From contig RQTK01001117.1 of assembly GCA_003991915.1 (NCBI GenBank), forward strand, positions 53,401 through 117,400: DNA of 64,000 nucleotides, written 5' to 3'. This document shows, piece by piece, positions 26,446 through 38,800 of this stretch (position 1 is its first letter; every line of letters starts with the position of its first letter). Source of the DNA: Elysia chlorotica (lineage: Eukaryota; Mollusca; Gastropoda; Plakobranchidae). The position numbers and the translations under genes were made by a program. The notes under the pieces are model-generated. The model was not told where the DNA came from. It saw only the letters and a list, made by a program, of their open reading frames with translations, and made no database searches.

Positions 26446-28375
26446 AGAGAGAATGGAAGAGTGGGAGAGAGGTAGAAAGAGAGGAAAGGTAGAAAGAGAG
26501 AAAGATAGATAGGGAGAGGAAGGGAAAAAGAAAATAGTTGATCACCTTTTGCCTGAATCTGGAAGATGCCGTGAGAGCAGATACCATTAGAACTGTGGCT
26601 CCCATCACGATGATCTGTCCCACAAACGGTAGCATGATATGGTTAATGGAGTCCTTGATGTGCTCCATTGTCTGGGGAATTGCGTTAATTAATGTTATTA
26701 TATGTTGGTTGGTTGCTGAAAAAATAGGACTTTGATATATTTTGATAAGTCAGCAAGCACGCTTAATCCGCAAGGAAACATTATCCTACAAAAGCCAGCA
26801 TGATTTCATCGATAGCTGCCTTTATGGTCTGCATTGTCTAAGGACAGCAAATGCGTAAAAGAGTATAATTTTTGGTTGGTTGGCTGGCTGGTTCGTTGGT
26901 TGCTTGGTTGGATAGTTATGTTTTTTCGTTTATTTGCTATTTTCTTAATATCTGTCTTCCGCGAATAGACAAATTAATTGATAAAGTAATATAAGTTGGA
27001 TAAGGCAGTTCGTTGGTTGGTTAGTTAGGATCCTACTTCTTGCATTTCGTCAAATAGAATGAGACCTACCTTTTATATGACATACGTTTCTATTTTTAAA
27101 GTGCGACATCACAAATAAATGTACCCTTTCTCTTTTAAGTAATATCTGTGTTAGGAGAACTTCAACATTTAGCAAGCAGCCTAATCAAATTTAATGCTCC
27201 CATTGCGCACCTTTCTATTTTTAGCTAGTGACATCATCAGGCGCGTAGCGTTTGTCTTGGGGTCGTGCCTCCATTCGAGCGTCTTGGAGATGAAGTCTGG
27301 GATGTACGTGGCGAAGATGAACAGATAGAATGACACGTTGGCGGCGTGGGTGCGACGCGTGCCGACTAGGAACTTGACTTTGAGGGGCATAACCACACAA
27401 AGGCATCGTTCCACAGAGACGAACACTGTGGTCAGCAGGGAGATGTTGATAAACATGTGTCGGACCTTGTGAATGAGCGATAGGTAGGGGAAGGGGGGAG
27501 GGGGAGAGCAGTGGGGAGAAGTGTGAGCATGTTGCCACTCCATCGCACAAGCTGGTCACAAGCGCAATTCTACTAATAGAAATACGATGGTCATGATATA
27601 GATATTAAAAAATATGTTTGGCCTAGTTGAGAAGGGGAGGGAGAAGAGGACAGAGAGCGGGAAGTTAGTATAAATTGAGTTTATATAAATTAAACACGTA
27701 TAATATGAGGATGGGAGAAAGGGGAGAATTACATATCAGTACCAGTCTACCATAATTAGTCATCACAAGCCCTAGACAATAAACACGGTGGTACCGGGTT
27801 TATATTAAAAAAAACTGCAACATGCCTCGGAAAGTAAAGGGGTCTTTATGGGAGCCTACCTGCGCTCCTATCACGTACTGCAGCGACATGGCGTCTACTG
27901 GCGTGTAGGGATCAAATCTGAAGGTCGCGTAGCACAGACAGCTGAACAGAGACCCCAGCAACACGCCTGTGTCTGACACGCTTAAGTAGGTCAAAGACAG
28001 AGACACAGTGTCCTTGTTCTTTTGGCGCGTGTAGACCACGAGGTTGGCGATGTTAGCAACGATGCCGAATGAGCAGAGGATTGTCCCGAAGACGATGATC
28101 AGGTAGATGTCGACAATCTTCTTGTGCCAATCGGACATGATGCCCTTAGGGGCGCGTTCTTCGGGTGTTTCTGATACCATGGTTCGAAGGTGCTGTAAGC
28201 CCGCGAGGTTGGTTGATAGAGACGCTGGAAACAAAGATGGTTGACTGGTGGTTTCTGCCATTGCTATGGATACAGATTCCCCCGTTGGTTGCGTTGAGAG
28301 ACATGCACTGTGGAGGCACTCCCCTAAAGTGCTCAGAACGCTGCTAAGGATGTTCCTTGTAAAGTTCTCGTCCAT
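24623..28375 (-). CDS. Class A (rhodopsin-like) G protein-coupled receptor, complete
   Basis: Four - strand exons (28375-27860, 27465-27211, 26671-26546, 25138-24623) join in phase 0 to about 470 residues. The extracellular N-terminus is about 85 residues with an NFT sequon at residue 4. TM1 is near 87-113 and TM2 near 125-150 (LSVSD, Asp135). TM3 ends in ERC (191-193) in place of DRY. TM4 is near 213-231 and TM5 near 266-288. TM6 near 338-361 has CNTP, and TM7 near 379-402 has NTFVY as the NPxxY equivalent. The Cys usually at 3.25 appears to be Tyr, and the loop after TM4 has no Cys, so the canonical TM3-ECL2 disulphide seems absent. The cytoplasmic tail is Gly-rich. It resembles molluscan chemosensory- or peptide-type orphan receptors; the ligand is unknown. 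A possible AATAAA lies about 400 bases past the stop. Confidence 0.9.
25375..25443 (-). pseudogene. Relic of GPCR exon 4 (5' end)
   Basis: After a TGTCAG acceptor-like site it reads TKTKVVTLGYPNSATKSD against TKAEVATFGFSASVTKLG at the start of exon 4, then similarity fades. It lies about 240 bases before the true exon 4 in gene direction. Confidence 0.75.
26388..26518 (+). repeat. (GA)n microsatellite in GPCR intron 3
   Basis: About 45 bases of pure GA, then GAGA-rich sequence ending about 30 bases from exon 3. Confidence 0.93.
26546..26671 (-). CDS. GPCR exon 3 (TM5)
   Basis: 42 codons, TMEHIKDSINHIMLPFVG through ASSRFRQK, forming TM5 with its conserved Pro. The acceptor is CCCCAG and the donor GTGATC. 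A (GA)n tract follows in the intron. Confidence 0.88.
26784..26837 (-). pseudogene. Relic of GPCR exon 3 (5' half)
   Basis: Right after a CCTTAG acceptor-like site it reads TMQTIKAAIDEIMLAFVG against TMEHIKDSINHIMLPFVG in exon 3. It then hits a stop where exon 3 continues into TM5. It lies in the intron just upstream of exon 3 in gene direction, so it is a decayed partial copy rather than a usable alternative exon. Confidence 0.82.
27211..27465 (-). CDS. GPCR exon 2 (TM3, TM4)
   Basis: 85 codons, from VRHMFINISLLTTVFVSVER to SLAKNRK. It holds the ERC box and a second hydrophobic segment, NVSFYLFIFATYIPDFI. The acceptor CACAAG and donor GTGCGC are phase 0 on both sides. Confidence 0.88.
27860..28375 (-). 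CDS. GPCR exon 1 (start, TM1, TM2)
   Basis: It starts at ATG 28375 with MDENFTRNIL and runs 172 codons to GAQ. It contains GIVANIANLVVY (TM1) and LTYLSVSDTGVLLG (TM2). The donor is GTAGGC. This is the first in-frame Met of the open stretch, so the start is likely but not proven. Confidence 0.88.
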
Positions 28376-30326
28376 GATGTAATTTTACCTGAGACAGTGT
28401 CTTGTAGAAAAACATGTTTAACATAAGGGAAACGTGGTTTGTGTGGGAAATCATGGGTTATTGGAAATCGTTAAGAAACAATTTATATAAGTATAATTAT
28501 AAGTATATTTAGAATACAAAACTGAAAGAAATTGTTCTTCTATTCAGGTAAAAACGGCATAGCTTTCCTTCATCTTGACCCCTATTCTTGGACCCTACAT
28601 AAGTAAACGTAAGGGGGCAACATTGAAATAGAAGACAGAAACTTGATGACGTTTTTTTTTTAGTTTTTGGTGTGTTTCATTATATTCAAAATTCTTCTGT
28701 TGCTCTCGTCTTCAGACTGGACAACAAGCCAAGATGATCAGAAAAGATGAAATTGTGATGGACAAAAGAACTATCCTTGCAAAGTTTAGGGGACGCTTCA
28801 AAAGAATAATTATATAGAGATAGCTACTTTTAGCAAATCGTTGCGCAACCTTTGTACCTGCACAGGGAGACAAGCGTGAAGTCGGCGAGCGCTCTGTGAT
28901 ATACTACTGCGTCGTTAGGGCTAGTCAAGAAATCTAGTGACCGTAACACTAATAGATTTCCTTTCCATCATACGCGCAGAGAACAATGAATATGGAGACC
29001 TTTACTCATCTCCACTAGCTCTGTCTCTATCGATGATTATTTATATTTTTTTTTAGTTTTGTTTTAATTGGCGTTTTTTGCAATGTGAAATATCAACAAC
29101 GATGCCATTTCATATATCATTTAAAATTTGAATGCATAATGTTAAGATTGTGTTCATGATTCATTATTTATTTTGATTTTTTGATGATTTTTTCATTTCC
29201 ATTGACGGCAAATTGGCTATTTTGTCTGTAACGACTTCTGCTTACCTACTTAACTTCATTCTGATATATGTGCCAACCAAAGCAACATAATCTCTATTAC
29301 TTGCCATAATTGCCAAACGGGTTTAATTTGCTTTGTCTCAGTCTGATTTAAATATGTCTGTCTGTCTGTCTGTATATATAATCGATATATATATATCGTT
29401 TTCTGCTTCTTTATATCTGTCTCTTTCTCTAATAGCACGTAAAAATTTTCAGTCTGAAGGCTTGGAACCTGTCGTCGTAAAGTACACCCCATGAAACCCC
29501 GAAAAACTTTAGCAAAGACAGACTCCATAAAGTAAAGTAATGTTAACGATCACTCGTCCCATAAATCTGAAACCTGACCTTTTTGTTCTGCAGATCTGCC
29601 TCGCAGAACCCTTCGGAAAGGAAACTAATATCCAGATGTAGCTGAGAAGATAAAGAGAGATAGTGGAGTTAAACGACCGTATATGATATCAAGATACATT
29701 GTAAGTCGGGCGCCTAAACATTGAAGCTGGCGAGTTACTCCTCCAATGACAGGCTCTGCCTAGTCAATACAGTCGTATATCTGAACAAGTGAGATGGCTG
29801 TTCAGCTCTATGTGTAAATACGTTAGGATTTTTGTTATTGTTTTTCTTTGAGCATGGGTTGTCATGGTAACGTTGATAAAAATATGATGCTAAAAAAATT
29901 CTTTAACCTCTATCCATAATTTTTTTTAAATGTGACCAGTTGCATTTTAGGGATTTTGTTCCTTTTAGAAAAGCCTTGATGGTTCACTTATGAGAAATGT
30001 TGTTTAACCAAGTATAATGTAACTTTATAGCGAGACATAAGCCTTGCTTAAGGCTTTAGTTAGCTCATCAAGCAATGCCGTCTGCCGGAAGTGAGTAATA
30101 TGCTAACCGTGCCATCTTTAAAAGAACAAGCCACGTCTCCTCTAAAAAGCATGCTATAACACTGCTGCTTGTTGAACATAAATAATGTCTTTGACAAATG
30201 TAGAATGGCTTGTAAAATCGCTCACACCGTTGTAAAACATCCTGAGTATCATTTGTCAAGAAAATAAGCAATATATTTTTCAGCTAAATACTTTTTCATC
30301 TGATCATTTCTGTTTATTGTGTGTGT
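28376..30326. other. Upstream of the GPCR: no gene seen
   Basis: This should hold the GPCR promoter and 5'UTR (transcription leftward). A CAGGTAAAA lies a few bases before the ATG on the gene strand. No TATA box or other clear element recognised. Confidence 0.5.
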
Positions 30327-30595
30327 AGGCGACCTGGTGCAAGTGGTAGAACGATGCTAACATAATCTGAAGCTCCCTGGTTCGAAACCCACGTTAGGTA
30401 AAAAAATTCCTTAATTCGTCCATTTTCTCCCCCTACTTGTTGGCCCGGTGTCATTATAATGTGACGGCTCATACAGGAGTCATGGTATCCCCACACTGTC
30501 TCTGTTTGACATTACGTAAAATTTCCACACGGTAGTCTTACGACTACAATAGCATGATGGTGCTGGTGTTGGTCGCTAAGTAACAAACAAATAAA
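30327..30595 (+). mobile_element. tRNA-derived SINE, diverged
   Basis: Head GGCGACCTGGTGCAAGTGG with B-box-like GGTTCGAAACC, then a body with CTTGTTGGCCCGGTGTCAT and CAGGAGTCATGGTATCCCC. The 3' third is diverged and ends near GTCGCTAAGTAAC. Confidence 0.75.
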
Positions 30596-31036
30596 ATATG
30601 TTTGGTAGAGGACTTCTTTTCAATCTGGCTGTATTATAAAAAAAAGACCGGCATTTCAGTTTTCTCGACGTGTTGTAAATTAAATTTAAAACATTCAGTT
30701 TCTTAAATATCTCATAATCAGACAAATGAAAATAAATCCTTATGATATTTTTCAAACAACAAACGAAGTCGAAAAGCCGATTAAAGGCCTGCGATTAAAC
30801 CCAAGCATCATCACACCCATACGTCTGTAGCAGTGTTTACACACCTTTTTGATTGAATAGTATGAATGGTTTTTAGTTGCTTGCAAAAGGATGAAACAAA
30901 TATAAAACTAAAAAAACAACATAGCAAAATTAAAAACAAAACAAAACATCTTCGAACTAATCAAATCATAGTGCAAGTGCGTGGTTTAAAGAAAAGTAGA
31001 AAGGAAAACGCATCTTCATTAATTTTTAGAAACTAT

Positions 31037-31037
31037 C

Positions 31038-31131
<94 letters not shown>
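31037..31131 (+). repeat. (TTA)n microsatellite
   Basis: About 31 clean ATT/TTA units. Confidence 0.97.
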
Positions 31132-33079
31132 TGAGGGCGCGCGATTTTGCGGGATGAAATTTTTAAATCAATACCAATTCCATGACAAACAGTGCTACTT
31201 AACTTACTCTAAAACAGTATACTCCTGTCGCTAACATTTCCTCGATTACACCAAGTGATGCGGATGCGAGAGCTAAATTTGACCTTCGAATGTTATTTTG
31301 AAAATGTCTAGATTCTGCAGTATCCTCCTCAAACAACTGGTGTAAAGGTTCCGGTAAAGTTTTCAAGGGTGCTAAATTTACTTGACCATTGGCACAGCAT
31401 AGTGAGGATGTTTCTGTGGGCTATAATTTTGCGTCACAGTATTGACATGTCTCTGTCATTTCCCTAATATTGTAGACCAGTTGGTGGTGTAAGCGCAGAA
31501 GCTGCCTGACTGATGTGAGGTGGGGACGGTAGTGGTGATGTAGATCTAATCCGCGTGGGTCTATCTGCTTCTTGTGGTGGTGCAGCAGGTCTAAAGCTAG
31601 GTCTATGTTATGGAGATCTAGATCTATGTCTGTTTTCACTTTGTCGTAGATCTAGATCTAGATTTCTACCAGTATCAGTAGGCCTATATGTGGACGATTG
31701 ATCAAGTGATGTTTGTGATTGTGTGGTTGATGTGATTTGATTTGGACTGACTGTTGCTGCTGGATCGTCTTAAACGATGTCTCTTTTTATCTGCCATCGT
31801 AATAGTTCTAGATGTTCCACAATTAAATTTCTCACATGATACAGTGGAGTCATTTATCTTGGTTAAATAATTCAGATCTAGATTCTAGATTATTCCAGAG
31901 TCAGTTGTCTTTTACAAAAAGGAAGAGGAAAGACTACTATTTTTTACTATTATGAGGTGCAATTAATGGTTCTATAACGCCAAATCATTTTACATAAAAT
32001 TCATCAACATAATCATTTTTCATGTGCCAGTATTTAAGCACACATTATATTATGTATCGGTTTGCAATGTACCAAAATGAATATCATTACATGTAATACC
32101 TTAAATTTGTAACATAAACATGTCATGAACCATCGCACACATCACTTGTACCATTAACTAAGGCAGCACGCCATAAGGTCCTAAACTAAACTTGGAGCAA
32201 TCATGAGCTTCATTTCAAAGAAATGAAATCATCGAAACGCATATCACTGAATGTTATATTTACACGCATTTGGTTAAACATTTCGAAACACAAATTTAAT
32301 AATGAACGTTATTCACTCAAAAACTCGATCTAGAAAGTTTCAACTTACTTTCTCTGATCCTTTAAGACAATCAACTTTAAAACTGTAAATTTGAAAGCAT
32401 AACGCCCACCGCATAACTCTTGGGGTTTCAAACTTCGTTGAATCTAGATATTGGGGAGGGCGATGGTCGGCTTGCAGCACAAATTGCCTTAAGGTGTGAA
32501 AAAAACTTTCGAAGCGCCTATACAATCGCACGGCATTCTTTCTCTGTTGCTGGGTAATTTTTCTCTCAATTCAACATTTCCTGGTTTAGTAAGATATACG
32601 AAACAATCGACCATTCACATAATATTGCTCCTAATCCGATATTAGAAGCAAGTGTGCGAAGCATAACGTCTTTTTTGTTGTTGTTGCAGATGTTGTTTGT
32701 TTATTCATTATAATGAAATCAGATGTGATCGTCCATTTTGCCTAGCTCTGTCAAGACTTCGAAAACTATTCCTTTACTCTTTTGCAGATGTTTCTGGAGT
32801 CCTTCTTTCTTTTCTTTCTCGGTATTTACCATCGGTTTCCTAAATGACAAGAGGACAGGTCCAGCCAATCGGAGAGACACAAAGAACTTTTAAGTACCAA
32901 GAAAGCACAAAAGTGTTCGTAGCATCTCGTAAATGTAAAATAGGTCGCGAAAATATGGCTTTCTTCAACGTTAAAACACTTTTTGTGATTCATCCCATTG
33001 AACACAATTAGGCATACCTCTTATAACAAGATCAGATAACGGGGCTGCAATATCTGCATGATAACCATGATAGTATTTT

Positions 33080-35990
33080 TAAAGTCCAAGAAAATATCGA
33101 AATTACTTATTCGACTTCGAGTTTAGAACATCTCTGACCATGCCCAATTTGTCGCGTCTTGAAGAGTAATGGTACTTCTTCCCATCCAATGTCCGACGAA
33201 CTCAACTTCTGATGATGCAAGCATGCTCGATCGGATCGTGACGTTCGCTTCACCCATTTGACGAAATAGCCCAAGAAGCACTTTCATGTGTTCTTCAAAT
33301 GTCTCAGTGTGTACTAAGATATGTTCCACGTAAGCAGTCACATGGTTCATTCCGCTGAGCAAAGTTTTCACAGCTCGGGTCAAGGTAGCTCGACAGTTCA
33401 TCATACCAAAAGCCATTCGGACAAACTCGTAATGCATGTCAATACGTTGTAGTAACAAACACCGTCTTCGTGATGTCCTCTCAGCCTACCGGCACTTGCC
33501 AATAACCTTTGCTCAGGCCGATCTTCCTGAAAAAGTGCCCCTTGCTAAACCATGAAACACGTCTGCTGGTGGTGTTGATTGGTACGGGTCAAAAGTAAAA
33601 AAGGGTAACTTCATTAAGCCGCAAATCGGGTTCCCGTGTTGAAAAGTGTACATTATATGACCATTGACACCGGTACCTCGCTCGTTAAGTCAATGTGATG
33701 TTCGGTCAAAGGTGTATATCCATGCAGATCTGTGAAGATGTGTCGAAACTCGTTCACTACACCTTTGACTAGAGTAACTTGATCTGTAGATAACTGCTGT
33801 CCAAACTCAATCAAGGTTTCCTTCAGCAACCGATTTCCTAGTTTTGCAAAATCACCAAAACAGTCTTCCTCGACCACAGCTGCTTCTGCTAATTTGAAAA
33901 AATCACTTGGTGCATAGGCTGGGTACGCCCCCCCCCCCCCCCCCCACCGCCTTCTGTTTCCACTAAACGTCTTCCTTGCCACTGATGTAACGCTTAAGAA
34001 GATTCACGTGCAGGGTCTTTTCCTTAGCCCCCATCTTGAATCTATAGCCGTTCGTCTAAACCACTGATGTAACTCTATAAGGTCCTTCTCACTGCATGAT
34101 GAGCTTGTTGGATTATGTTAGCAATAAAACCAGCGTTTGCCTGAGCTTTCTCGAGTTCTTGCTGGGCCAGTTTCCAAGTTTCCTCCAGTCTTTGTCTCAG
34201 CTCCAAAACATGCTGACAACTTGAACGTACATCCTCCTCTTCAATGTCCTTAGTCCAAAGCTGCCTCTGAATGTGCATTGGTCCTCTACCACGTTGGTCG
34301 TAAAAAGAGCTCGTAAGGAGGAACCTTTGTTGATTCTTACGGGATCTCACTGTAAACAAATAAGACTGGGTTAATGATGCCACTGCCTTGGCTGCTTCGC
34401 ACGCAATCTTTTTAAAGGTTTCTTCAAAGCCCCATTGTATTTTTCAACTAATCCGCTGCACATAGGTTAATAAGGTGTCGTCGCCGACTATGTGATCCCA
34501 AATACTCGGTTTACTGCTCAAATGCATTCAGACATGACCTGCATATCTTGGTCACTAGAATTTTTTCTGTAACACTCACGACAAAAGTTGATTCTATGGC
34601 GATATTCCGGAGTTTATCATCAAACGAAAAATTCAACTTTCTTTTCCAGAAACCGGGGGCTTTAGATCTTTTATTTCTTTTATCAAAGCTTCAAATTTTT
34701 TTCTCTCAATACTTTCCACTTTTATGATTTTAAAGACAAAGAAGTTTGGCCGTTCTTCTTCTCAGGGCCTATACTGTTTTGCGATATCGCTTTGCATACC
34801 AAATCATAATCTAGTTGGCCTTTAAGGTAATATTTATATCTTTTTATGAATCCCCTGGAAAGTCATGATTCCCCCATTTATACATATATCCCTGACATAT
34901 ATCATATTTCTATCTATAAAATCTTTGATCGGCAACATTTTTCTCTGTATGTGATATTCTTGTTGGTGTTCTGATATCACGCTGAATACTCACAGCTTCT
35001 ATATCGTGGCCACATGTTTGTTGTGCTTCTTCCGCCGCCATCACAACGGTCGACGCTGCTCTCTTCGGCTTAGCTTGTGGGCAATTCTCACGAATATGTC
35101 CCATCTTGTTGCATCTGTAATAACTAACATCTTTGCCTTCCGCTGTATTTGTTTTACAATCTTTTGCTCCGTGTACAACCTTTTTACACCTGAAACAACC
35201 AAGTTCATTCTGACTTATGTGTTTTTTATACTTGATAGACCCATAATTGTTAGCTTGATTTGTTTTGTTACTGTTTAGTTACCTTTTCTCGCTGTCATAA
35301 ATGCATCTGCTTCCTTCGATATCTCATTCAAATATTTCAGCGTTTTCTTTCATAGGTGAACCGACAAATCTTCAAGATAAGCATCCATGAACAGCTCTCT
35401 AACAAACAAACCTCGAATATTTTTTTACTCCTCTTTCGTATACGAAAGCTTTACTCATCTCTCAAAAAACGTTTTTAACCTCAAGACGCGCCCATAAAAT
35501 TATGCAGTCCATGTTTCCTTTGATCACTCATCACTCTCTGCGAATCTTTCGAACCGTAAGAGCTAACTGTCTAAGTCATCATTTTGGTCCATGAAATAAG
35601 GCAATATTTGGGTAGTTAAGAATTCACTGTGGTCGTGCGCACTGTTGAGATATGTAGATGATTGTAGTCACAATTTATGAAGTTCGAATCGCGCTTCCTT
35701 GCCCGTTCAGCACGTTCCCTCTCCTTTTTGGTGCTGAATATGTTAAGCCTCTTGTTGTCATAGTTTGACATGATCACGACTTAATGTCAAATACTTAAAG
35801 TTCAAATTTAGATCTAATAATGTTGTAGATCTACTTACAGATCAGTCCAAAAAGGGAAGTGTCCACTTGAAGTACAATCACAGTTCTAATAATCTAGATC
35901 TAGATATCTCGGACGAACCCTTAGTGTGGCGTTGACTCAATAAAACGCATCCCTGTTTCATCTCAATTTGTTGAATATATTTCACGTGGA
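33080..35990 (-). mobile_element. Broken Ty3/Gypsy fossil with integrase before reverse transcriptase
   Basis: On the - strand the parts run: gag start (about 35770), a zinc-knuckle region (GHIRENCPQ, about 35.1 kb), an integrase C-terminal part (LVEKYNG, then LLKRY; about 34.45-33.98 kb), a linker, and reverse transcriptase (about 33.75-33.12 kb). Integrase lying upstream of RT is the order known from Gmr1-type Ty3/Gypsy elements rather than the usual RT-integrase order. A possible LTR end and primer-binding region lies near 35.9-36.0 kb; a matching repeat at the other end was not found. It has many breaks and is clearly inactive and old. Confidence 0.8.
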
Positions 35991-35999
35991 CACACCATT

Positions 36000-37850
36000 T
36001 TGTCCACATTAACAAAAATTATGAATTCTAGAAATCCTTTGTAGAAACGCAATAACTTAAATTTAAGAATAAAACTCAAGAACGTCGAGTTCGAAGCTTA
36101 TCTACATCCAGATCCCGATATGTACCATTAAAATTTTAGACTCTTTTGTCTTTTTTTCAAAACGCACATAAAGCAAAGTAATTATTCTTCATAGAATCCC
36201 ACTTTCGCCATGGCCCTATTATTTGAAAACGACTTCATGAGAAAGTTGTTATTGCTCTATATAAGGATGTCGCTGAATTTTGTCAAGGATGGGTATATTT
36301 GTGTTCTAAAGTAAACATGTGCGCATATCATCAGTAAATTGCTGTGAAATGATTTCCTTTAAGACTGAGTTTATTAGATTTATTGATTTAAATACTAGAT
36401 TTGTGACGTATTCTATTCGTGGCCTTATCGTGTTTTTACCGCCAGTTAGTCATTAAAAATTATGCCTTTAACTTACATAATATTTATTACAATAATAGAA
36501 TTTAAAAAAAATAATACCTAGTATACCTGCTTGTATGCTGTCGTTGATGTTTCCCACCAATAAGCTATTTCAACCTATTTTTTGCGTTTAACATAAGTGT
36601 ATACATCTGCAGTGGTGAGCGTTTAGTAACTATGGCAAGATTCCTGAGATAAGTCTGAGTCTCGATGGCAAAAGGCGTCCAGTTATGATGCCTTTTACTG
36701 TTATCCGTAAAACTCAGCCAGTGATAACGGGACTTACAGTGAAAACAAATACGGAATCTGCAGAGGCGTCCAATCGTATATGACACTATCAAAGACTTAC
36801 AGAGCAACCAGTGAGGGACTGGGTGTGATAATGCCATCCGTTATCGGCGTTCTGATCGCAAAGCCTGGTACAGTGTTGAGCGGATAATAATTGAGACTTT
36901 TGTTATTATTCTTATTTCTAGCGCTAACGTCATATACCTTTAAACAGAATTAAAATCGCCTAGACACATTGATTTTCGTACGAGCCTCAAGATTTACTGG
37001 GTCTCAGTCGAAGACTTGTTTTGCGTTCTTTTCTCGGCTGTCGGTCGGTCTGTCTTTCTCTCACTTTATCCCTCTCTCTTTCTCTCCCTCTCTCTCTCTA
37101 TCTCTCTATATCTGTCTCTCTTTTTTCTCTCTCTCTACTGTTTGTTTTTGTTTTTCCTTTTTAATATCGCATATATGTTAACACTGTATAATTGAGGATG
37201 AGCTTCTGAAATAAAGAGAGTTAGATAGGGTGAATTGACTGGAATAAATGGTGGAGCATTGTTACCCGGTTCAAATCCCTCGATCGGTTAAAATGTTTTA
37301 TCAAATTTAGTTCCTTTATGATTCTGCTCGCTATCAATAAAATGTCATTATAATTAGACCGCCTGCGTCTGTACGTGAAGTTGTTTGAGATTCATCTTGG
37401 GATGCATCGTCGTGTATTAAACATCTTTGGGATAGTTGGAAATGTTAGGAGATAGCTTCTATCTGATAAAAAAATGCCAACATCTTTGGCTATGCATTTC
37501 ATGAGTTCTCAGTGTAAACTATATTTTCTATGAGAAGGTATTGGGTTATATCACAGATGTCAAAGAACTAACAGACCCTCGTGTGTCAACTCAGCAGGAT
37601 CTGAAACTTTAGTTTACTTCACCTTCATATGCCAATGAAAAACAAGACCCTACCCCTATTTTCCCAATGCTCTGTCATAGAATATGTGATAAACTTGACT
37701 AAGTCTTGTATTTGAATTTACTGTAAGTTGTAAGTTTATTCTTTCTCTAATTGAAGTCTCTAAGCTGTTTACTTTCTCTCATAATATGTGCCAGAACACC
37801 GTTCACGATAGGCTGGAGTTGCATGTTTCTTTATGTCTCTAGTTTTTTAA
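36000..37850. other. Intergenic, no gene seen
   Basis: AT-rich; a short CT-rich patch at 37050-37130. No coding similarity found. Confidence 0.55.
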
Positions 37851-37854
37851 GGTC

Positions 37855-38085
37855 CATCGTCAGCTATTGGACAATATCGCGGACGGACCCACAATCATCG
37901 ACTGACACAGACACCGCGCGGGGATACTAGGACCTATGTCTGAGTCGGTCACGTTGTACTGAAACCAGCCATATCAGAAAGAGACAAAATTCAACAAATA
38001 AATTTGCTTGATCGTGAGTTTGAACCGGATATCTCTCGATTGGGAGTCTAACGCCCTCTCTTTTTTGCCAGCTCCCAACCTGTGT
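37855..38085 (-). mobile_element. SINE, antisense, diverged but with head
   Basis: The reverse complement opens with a tRNA-like head (GGTTCAAACTC B box near 38015), then a GGCTGGTTTCAGTACAACGT body and ATTGTGGGTCCGTCCG. No clear tail. Confidence 0.6.
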
Positions 38086-38579
38086 TTATATAGTGTAAGT
38101 TGTTTTATAACAGCATGATCTAGATCTGCTTTATATCAAAGGTAATAAGTTCAAGCTCGCATTCTCAACATGAGCCCAATCCATTACCAACTGGACCACC
38201 GCACTCCCAGGCTTTCATGATGTAGTGGTCAGTTGATTTATAACAAAATGACCTTGATCTGCCTTATATCAGTGGCACATGTATAACACGGATCAGGTGG
38301 AAGCGCATGGTGGTGTTATAGAGATAGCCACAATTCGTTATCAGGGAAGGACTGGTGGTAAATACAGACTCATAACCTCAGCTGTATAATGCCTTCTCAT
38401 TACTAATTACTAAAGATTTAGACTTTTTTTTAGGAATGATAGTGGATATACTTCGTAACCAGGCAAGGTGACTAGTACCTTTGCTTGTCTTTCCCTAGTG
38501 ATCTTTTTATCTTTTGCTATGCCTTATTCTGAACAAAGTCAATGGTGTTATGTCTATGTCGGTCTACTTCTTCTTGTTC

Positions 38580-38658
38580 CATTATTTTCATCAATCCTCT
38601 CTCTCGCTTTCTTTTGTCATTCTTCATTCTATCCTCTCTCTTGCTTTCTTTTGTCATT

Positions 38659-38697
<39 letters not shown>

Positions 38698-38703
38698 TAC
38701 CCA

Positions 38704-38734
<31 letters not shown>

Positions 38735-38800
38735 ACCCATCTATCTCTCTCTCTCTTTCTCTATCCATCTATATCTTTCTCTCTCTCTCGATCTACCATT
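38580..38800 (+). repeat. (CT)n-rich block
   Basis: Several pure CT runs separated by TTTC and ACCCATC words. Confidence 0.9.

Noticed and set aside
30068-30271. 67-codon - strand open frame
   Set aside because: No family resemblance, no splice signals, typical chance length in AT-rich DNA.
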